Below are positions 42,958 through 47,106 of a stretch of 47,106 bases of DNA, one piece after another. The first letter of the stretch is position 1. Each line of letters starts with the position of its first letter. The position numbers and the translations under genes were made by a program. The notes beneath the pieces are model-generated. The model worked only from the letters and a program-made list of their open reading frames with translations, was not told the DNA's origin and ran no database searches. The stretch is from NCBI GenBank assembly GCA_040880405.1, contig JBBDIM010000026.1, forward strand, positions 1 through 47,106, given 5' to 3'. This DNA comes from JBBDIM01 sp040880405. GTDB lineage: Bacteria > Planctomycetota > Planctomycetia > Pirellulales > Pirellulaceae.

Positions 42958-44895
42958 ATGACCTGGAAATCGATAACCGCAACCTTGATCGGCTCGCTGT
43001 TGATCGCGACCGTGGTCGCTGGGTGTCGGCCCACTCCCAAGCCCCGCCCGGCCGGAGGAACTCAGACTGGTTCCGAGAATATCGGCGTCACCCGGGCGGA
43101 TCGGCAATTGATCCAGCAGGCGATCGGGTTTTTGGAAGACCAGGATCGATTCCTGCCGGATCGCGTCAAGGAGGAATCGCTCCAGCGGCTCAATCGCTGG
43201 CTTGCTCAAAAAAAGCTGGACCCACAGTGGCAACCCGATCCGATGGTCGCGGAGCTCGATGCGGAGTTTCGAGATCAACCTCGGCTGCAAAAGCTAGCGA
43301 CGCGAATGCTCGCCGACTCCCGTCTGCCGGACGATGCGACGACTTTTCGAGGGAGCGAGTTCGATTACATCCAGGGTGCCTATTGGTGCAAGCAGGTTTC
43401 GGATCTCATCGCGCGGCAGGCGCGAAGCAATTCTGCGTTTCGCGATTGGCTCGCTCGCGCCCACGCCGACTTCGACGCCAACAACCGGAACGACTTGGAC
43501 GTTGCCTCTCGGCTATTCGACTGGACGGTCCGCAATATTCATCCGGTGCGGCCGCACCGGATGGTCGAGGAGAGATTTTCACCGGGAACGAGCCGCGATG
43601 TCTGGGCCACGATTCAAACCGGGGAAGGGGACCCCTGGGAAAGGGCGAGGGTCTTCATGCATCTTGCGCGGCAGCAGGGCTTGCCGGGTGTGATTCTTTC
43701 GTTGGGGAGTGAAAACTCCTCCGCCGCAGAGCATCTTCTGGTGGGCATTTTGGTGCGGGAAGAGCTTTTCCTGTTCGACCCGACGTACGGCCTGCCTGTT
43801 TCGGATGAAAAAGGGGAGGGGGTTGCCAGTCTGACACGGCTTCAGTCCGACCCGTCCCTGTTGGCGGAAATGGCCTCACCCAACTACCGCTATCCGATTG
43901 GCGAAGCGGATTTGAAAGAAATCCGTGTCTGGCTCGACGCGCCTAGTACTTCCCTGACTCAGGCCAGCGCGGCCATCGAAGCGGAACTAACCGCCGAGAA
44001 CAAAATGGTCCTCCACTACGAACCAAGCAAGGTGAAGGCCCTTTTGGAAGATCTGGAAGGGATTCACAGCATCGGCCTGTGGACCGTTCCTTACCAGGCC
44101 GAGATGGCGGTCGCCACCTTCTACGAAGATACCGAACTGAGGACGCTGCTGCTGACGGAGCGGTGGATGTTCGACAACACCTCACCACTGGCCCAGGCCC
44201 GATTCCAGGAATTGGCGGGGAGACTTCAGGACGAAATCCAAAACCCGGGTGCCCGCTCCTTGTACCTGGCGGCGCGTCGCATGGAACGAGAGCTCGCGAT
44301 GTTAACCCCGAGGGAAATGGTTCGGCAACTAGAAGCGACGGGAATGCAATTCCCGGCCGATCCCAAGGCGGCTGAATTTCAACTGATGCAGGTGCAACGC
44401 AGCGCCGTCCTCTGGAAAGAACGGGCCAGCCTGCAATTGGGCGTCATCGCGTTGGGCAGTGAGGAATATCGTTCCGCGATCGACTATTTTCAAAAGCGGG
44501 TCCTGGACGAGTTTCCCCAAACAGAATTCAAGTCCACGGCATTTTACGGGCTAGGTCGGGCCTATGAAGGCCTGGGAATGGAGTTGGAGGACGCGGAGGA
44601 GTTCAACCGGTCAATCGGATTCTACACCAGCGACGACGACCTGCTCTCACCCTATCGGCGTGGAAACGCGGTCCGAGCGAAACGACTTGGGCAACGGTTG
44701 AGTCCTGAAACGACGGATGCCCCGGCTTCCGAGATTCCAGCGTCCGTGGACGAAGCGGTTCAAGAAGAGGAGACGGTGCCTAAGTCCCCATCCAGCGAAG
44801 TCGAACCGCCGGAAGAACCCGAGCAGCCCGAGAGTCCGGCTGTTTCCCAGACAGAGCCGAATGGGGAGGAAAATCCGCCAGCCGATAACGAGTAA
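42958..44895 (+). CDS. Large lipoprotein with transglutaminase-like and TPR-like regions
   Basis: A 645-residue protein with a lipoprotein signal (hydrophobic 6-20, lipobox VAGC with C23). Region about 180-300 resembles the transglutaminase core: DWTVRNIHP, then GDPWERARVFMHLARQQGLPG, EHLLVGILV and LFDPTYG. These correspond to the Cys, His and Asp segments, but no cysteine is present where the nucleophile is expected, while the His and Asp positions are kept. Region about 470-570 has TPR-like helices (EEYRSAIDYFQKRVLDEFP, YGLGRAYEGLGME). The C-terminus from about 580 is Glu/Pro-rich. It is probably a periplasmic or outer-membrane scaffold. kdsA precedes it by 116 bp. Confidence 0.7.
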   Translation: MTWKSITATLIGSLLIATVVAGCRPTPKPRPAGGTQTGSENIGVTRADRQLIQQAIGFLEDQDRFLPDRVKEESLQRLNRWLAQKKLDPQWQPDPMVAELDAEFRDQPRLQKLATRMLADSRLPDDATTFRGSEFDYIQGAYWCKQVSDLIARQARSNSAFRDWLARAHADFDANNRNDLDVASRLFDWTVRNIHPVRPHRMVEERFSPGTSRDVWATIQTGEGDPWERARVFMHLARQQGLPGVILSLGSENSSAAEHLLVGILVREELFLFDPTYGLPVSDEKGEGVASLTRLQSDPSLLAEMASPNYRYPIGEADLKEIRVWLDAPSTSLTQASAAIEAELTAENKMVLHYEPSKVKALLEDLEGIHSIGLWTVPYQAEMAVATFYEDTELRTLLLTERWMFDNTSPLAQARFQELAGRLQDEIQNPGARSLYLAARRMERELAMLTPREMVRQLEATGMQFPADPKAAEFQLMQVQRSAVLWKERASLQLGVIALGSEEYRSAIDYFQKRVLDEFPQTEFKSTAFYGLGRAYEGLGMELEDAEEFNRSIGFYTSDDDLLSPYRRGNAVRAKRLGQRLSPETTDAPASEIPASVDEAVQEEETVPKSPSSEVEPPEEPEQPESPAVSQTEPNGEENPPADNE

Positions 44896-44946
44896 GCTGT
44901 CGACTGCGGCGGAAGTTTTCCTGGGATGCTATACCAGGCGGCCCGC

Positions 44947-45807
44947 TTACCAAGTGAACTTGGAACCGGTGATTCGCTCGTAGGCCTCCACGTATTTTTC
45001 TCGGGTCCGCTCGATCACCTCCGGGGGCAAGGCCGGTGGAGTGCTGTTCTTATCCCAGCCGGTCGATTGCAGGTGATCTCGGACGAACTGCTTGTCGTAC
45101 GAAGGGGGGCTTCCGCCGGTTCTGTATTGATCTTCCGGCCAGAACCGGGAACTGTCCGGGGTCAACACCTCGTCGATGAGGATCAGCTTGCCGTCGATCA
45201 TGCCCCACTCGAACTTCGTGTCGGCGATGATGATCCCCTTGGTCCGAGCCCATTCGGCACCCCGACGATAGATATCGATGCTCCGCTCGCGCAGTTCATG
45301 GGCGACCTCAGAGCCGACGATCTCGACCATCCGTTCAAAGGAGATGTTGATATCGTGACCCGATTCTTCCTTGGTGGCGGGCGTGAAGATCGGCTCGGCG
45401 AGCGGGCTACTTTCTTCGAGCCCTTCCGGCAAGGAAATCCCACAGACCGTCCGGCTTTGCTGATACTCCCTCCAGCCGGAGCCGGAAAGATAGCCCCGCA
45501 CCACACACTCGACCGGTACCACGTCGGTCTTGCGAACCATCATGGTGCGGCCCGCGAGTTCGTCCCAAGCGGCCGAGTCGGGCAATCCCATCTCGCGCAC
45601 GTCGGTTGAGAGCATGTGATGCTCCACACCGAGTCGCTCGAACCAGAAGCGGCTAATTTGGGTCAGCACGCGTCCCTTGTCCGGAATCAGGGAGGGGAGG
45701 ATATAGTCGAAGGCACTGATTCGATCGGAGGCGACCAGCAACAACTTGTCTCCCAGATCATAAATGTCCCGGACTTTACCGTGGCGGGCGGGAAAATCGA
45801 GTTTCAT
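44947..45807 (-). CDS. purC: Phosphoribosylaminoimidazole-succinocarboxamide synthase
   Basis: Makes SAICAR from CAIR, aspartate and ATP in purine synthesis. The 286-residue protein starts MKLDFPARHGKVRDIYDLGD and has SDRISAFDYILPSLIPDKGR, ECVVRGYLSGSGWREYQ, IFTPATKEESGHD and ADTKFEWGMIDGKLILIDEV, followed by LTPDSSRFWP, covering the full family length (yeast/plant-like longer bacterial type). It is monocistronic and convergent with the lipoprotein gene. No Shine-Dalgarno is seen before the ATG. Confidence 0.95.
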   Translation of the reverse strand: MKLDFPARHGKVRDIYDLGDKLLLVASDRISAFDYILPSLIPDKGRVLTQISRFWFERLGVEHHMLSTDVREMGLPDSAAWDELAGRTMMVRKTDVVPVECVVRGYLSGSGWREYQQSRTVCGISLPEGLEESSPLAEPIFTPATKEESGHDINISFERMVEIVGSEVAHELRERSIDIYRRGAEWARTKGIIIADTKFEWGMIDGKLILIDEVLTPDSSRFWPEDQYRTGGSPPSYDKQFVRDHLQSTGWDKNSTPPALPPEVIERTREKYVEAYERITGSKFTW

Positions 45808-46276
45808 TTCAGCAATCTCAGACCAAGGGTCAGCAAGCGGGCAAGCGCGGAGCGAGCCATTTCAAACGCTCACATCGCGAACAATCGGGAATACCGTAAT
45901 AAACGGCTGGCGCGACCCCCACCAACGTGGAGTGCCGGGAAAAATTGAATTCGCAAGGGGCAAGTCTACGATTGGTGGCCCAATTTGCCTAGTACGCACC
46001 ACAGGAAGTCCACTTCGGGAAGCCCCCGCCGGTAGAGACAATCCGCGATTTCTAAGCTACAAAGGGGCTGAAAACGAGTTAGAATCGAACTGAAGCGTCG
46101 GTTCTTCCCTGGGGTGCGTCGGTACGATGTCCGTCAGGTCCATGGAACATAATGCGTTCAAACATCGCAGATGCTGGGGGAGTTTCGCCTCTGGTTTCGC
46201 GGGCCGTATTCCCTTTGCCCCCACTCGCGAGTAATTCGACTTGGGAACGATATCATTCCGAATCCCCTCTTGCGCG
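45808..46276. other. Intergenic region between divergent purC and the GH10-like gene
   Basis: About 470 bp that should hold both promoters. I see no convincing -35/-10 pair, hairpin, repeat or gene. Confidence 0.4.
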
Positions 46277-47106
46277 ATGATCCGCGAAGAGGAGTATCGC
46301 CGTGTGCATGTGCTGGGGGGTGATCGCATTCCGCGCCGTTCCCATGCCACGCGCCGTGGCGATCACCTGGAAGTGGAATGTGAAACGCGGGAAGCGGTGA
46401 AAATTCGGTTCCCCTTTCAGGCCGGGCCCAATCGACAATTAATGCTGACGACTTGTGCGCTCCGACAGGGAAGCAAAGTCGAGTACGGGATATTGCCGGA
46501 ACTGGCTCGGGGGACCCTGCATCGACTGAAAAACGTCGCCGCACTTTGTGAATCGGCTGAAATCGCTTTGGGCCCCGGCATTCTAGGATATCTTGAAGAG
46601 GCCACCCACTCGTTTTGTGAGGCGGTCACCTCGCAACATGTACCGGAAGAGGCGGACCGCGCTGCAAAGAGGTCTCTGGAGCACTCGTTATCCGCTTTTG
46701 AGGAAATCGCCCCCATTTACGCCGAGGCATCGCGCCAATTCGTGGCGACTCACGCGCCTCAACGATCGTTTCTTCTGGGCGTCTTTCTTAACGATTTGCC
46801 CCCGGTCGAGCTTTCGCCGCTACTCCAAAAGACGTTCAATACCGGGGTCGTCCAGCCAATCTGGAAAAATTGTGAACCCACCCCCGGAAAATTCGATTGG
46901 AGCCAGGTTGAACAACCGTTTGAGTACTGCCGCCACCGAAATGTCAAAACGGTGGTGGGGCCGATCCTGCGTCTCGATCATTTGACGACGCCGGATTGGC
47001 TTTATTTGTGGGATAACGATTTCTCGGAACTCTTGGCCCGATCGACCCGGTTCGTCGAAGGGGTGGTCCGGAAGTTTGGCGGGGATACCGACTTTTGGTA
47101 TTGCGC
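46277..47106 (+). CDS. GH10-like (endo-1,4-beta-xylanase-like) protein, 3' end outside window
   Basis: An open reading frame running to the edge; at least 276 residues from the ATG at 46277. An in-frame GTG at 46304 has AAGAGGAG 9 nt upstream and may be the true start. A beta-rich N-terminal domain (about 1-75) leads into LPELARGTLHRLKN, ATHSFCEAVTSQH and then the beginning of a TIM barrel (about 163 on): FNTGVVQPIWKNCEP, GKFDWSQVEQPFEYCRHRN and TPDWLYLWDND. This layout is known from planctomycete proteins annotated as endo-1,4-beta-xylanase (GH10). The catalytic glutamates would lie beyond the window, so activity cannot be judged. In-frame stop at 46232 limits the 5' end. Confidence 0.75.
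   Translation, partial: MIREEEYRRVHVLGGDRIPRRSHATRRGDHLEVECETREAVKIRFPFQAGPNRQLMLTTCALRQGSKVEYGILPELARGTLHRLKNVAALCESAEIALGPGILGYLEEATHSFCEAVTSQHVPEEADRAAKRSLEHSLSAFEEIAPIYAEASRQFVATHAPQRSFLLGVFLNDLPPVELSPLLQKTFNTGVVQPIWKNCEPTPGKFDWSQVEQPFEYCRHRNVKTVVGPILRLDHLTTPDWLYLWDNDFSELLARSTRFVEGVVRKFGGDTDFWYC

Noticed and set aside
46057..46716. Several minus-strand frames at the right edge
   Set aside because: They are antisense to the GH10-like frame, which has clear family motifs.

Overview
The window looks like chromosomal DNA of a planctomycete, probably from the Pirellulales (inference). The evidence is GC-rich DNA, many small and mixed-strand operons, several protein families I know mainly from planctomycetes (a TPR protein with two RNA polymerase alpha-CTD domains, a GH10-like protein with the motif ATHSF..AVTSQH, a very long SecDF fusion, DUF6263-like and DUF6690-like proteins), and a KdsA gene implying a Gram-negative outer membrane. 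I see no phage, plasmid or CRISPR locus. Most of the window is housekeeping, interrupted by several families of short hairpin-ended repeats.

Layout. 1-357: a guanidinium exporter (gdx/sugE) preceded by what looks like the second hairpin of a guanidine-II riboswitch. 702-2144 (-): dnaA with a good sigma70-type promoter. 2571-7030: a GNAT acetyltransferase, a secreted two-PDZ protein, a membrane-anchored hypothetical and a THUMP-like methyltransferase. 7399-13914 (-): a compact cluster xseA-xseB-ispA-dxs-nadK-DUF6263-like, which makes the isoprenoid precursor pathway entry and prenyl diphosphates alongside exonuclease VII. 14461-19948 (-): dapF with a lysophospholipid acyltransferase, a small hypothetical and a large AsmA-like protein. 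20469-25618: a GT39-like membrane glycosyltransferase, an MFS transporter and tilS. 25619-30505 (+): rny-ymdB, a DUF2752 protein, a lipoprotein and an alpha/beta hydrolase. 30726-31613 (-): a LysM protein. 32035-39813 (-): the TPR/alpha-CTD protein, then tgt-yajC-secDF, the same order as the classical tgt-yajC-secD-secF operon, closed by a clear intrinsic terminator. 40005-40078 (-): tRNA-Thr(CGT). 40958-44895 (+): a YegS/DAGK-like lipid kinase, kdsA and a large transglutaminase-like lipoprotein. 44947-45807 (-): purC. 46277-end (+): the start of a GH10-like protein, cut by the window edge.

Repeats. Four copies of a ~273 bp element with 34 bp inverted ends, each end itself a hairpin, lie at 402, 7067, 14074 and 20164, all in the first 20.5 kb. 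A second element of 101 bp occurs twice (4858 and 9264) and a third, ~103 bp, occurs as a tandem pair (30515, 30628) and as a longer copy (38320). Their architecture resembles REP/BIME or MITE elements moved by RAYT-type transposases; no transposase is present here. Two genes take their stop codon from a repeat end.

I did not find a convincing new multi-gene system. The most interesting protein is the TPR/tandem alpha-CTD protein at 38479-39813. Also worth a look are a Tgt lacking the zinc cysteines, a SecDF with a ~275-residue acidic Pro/Glu insert, and a structured leader before rny.
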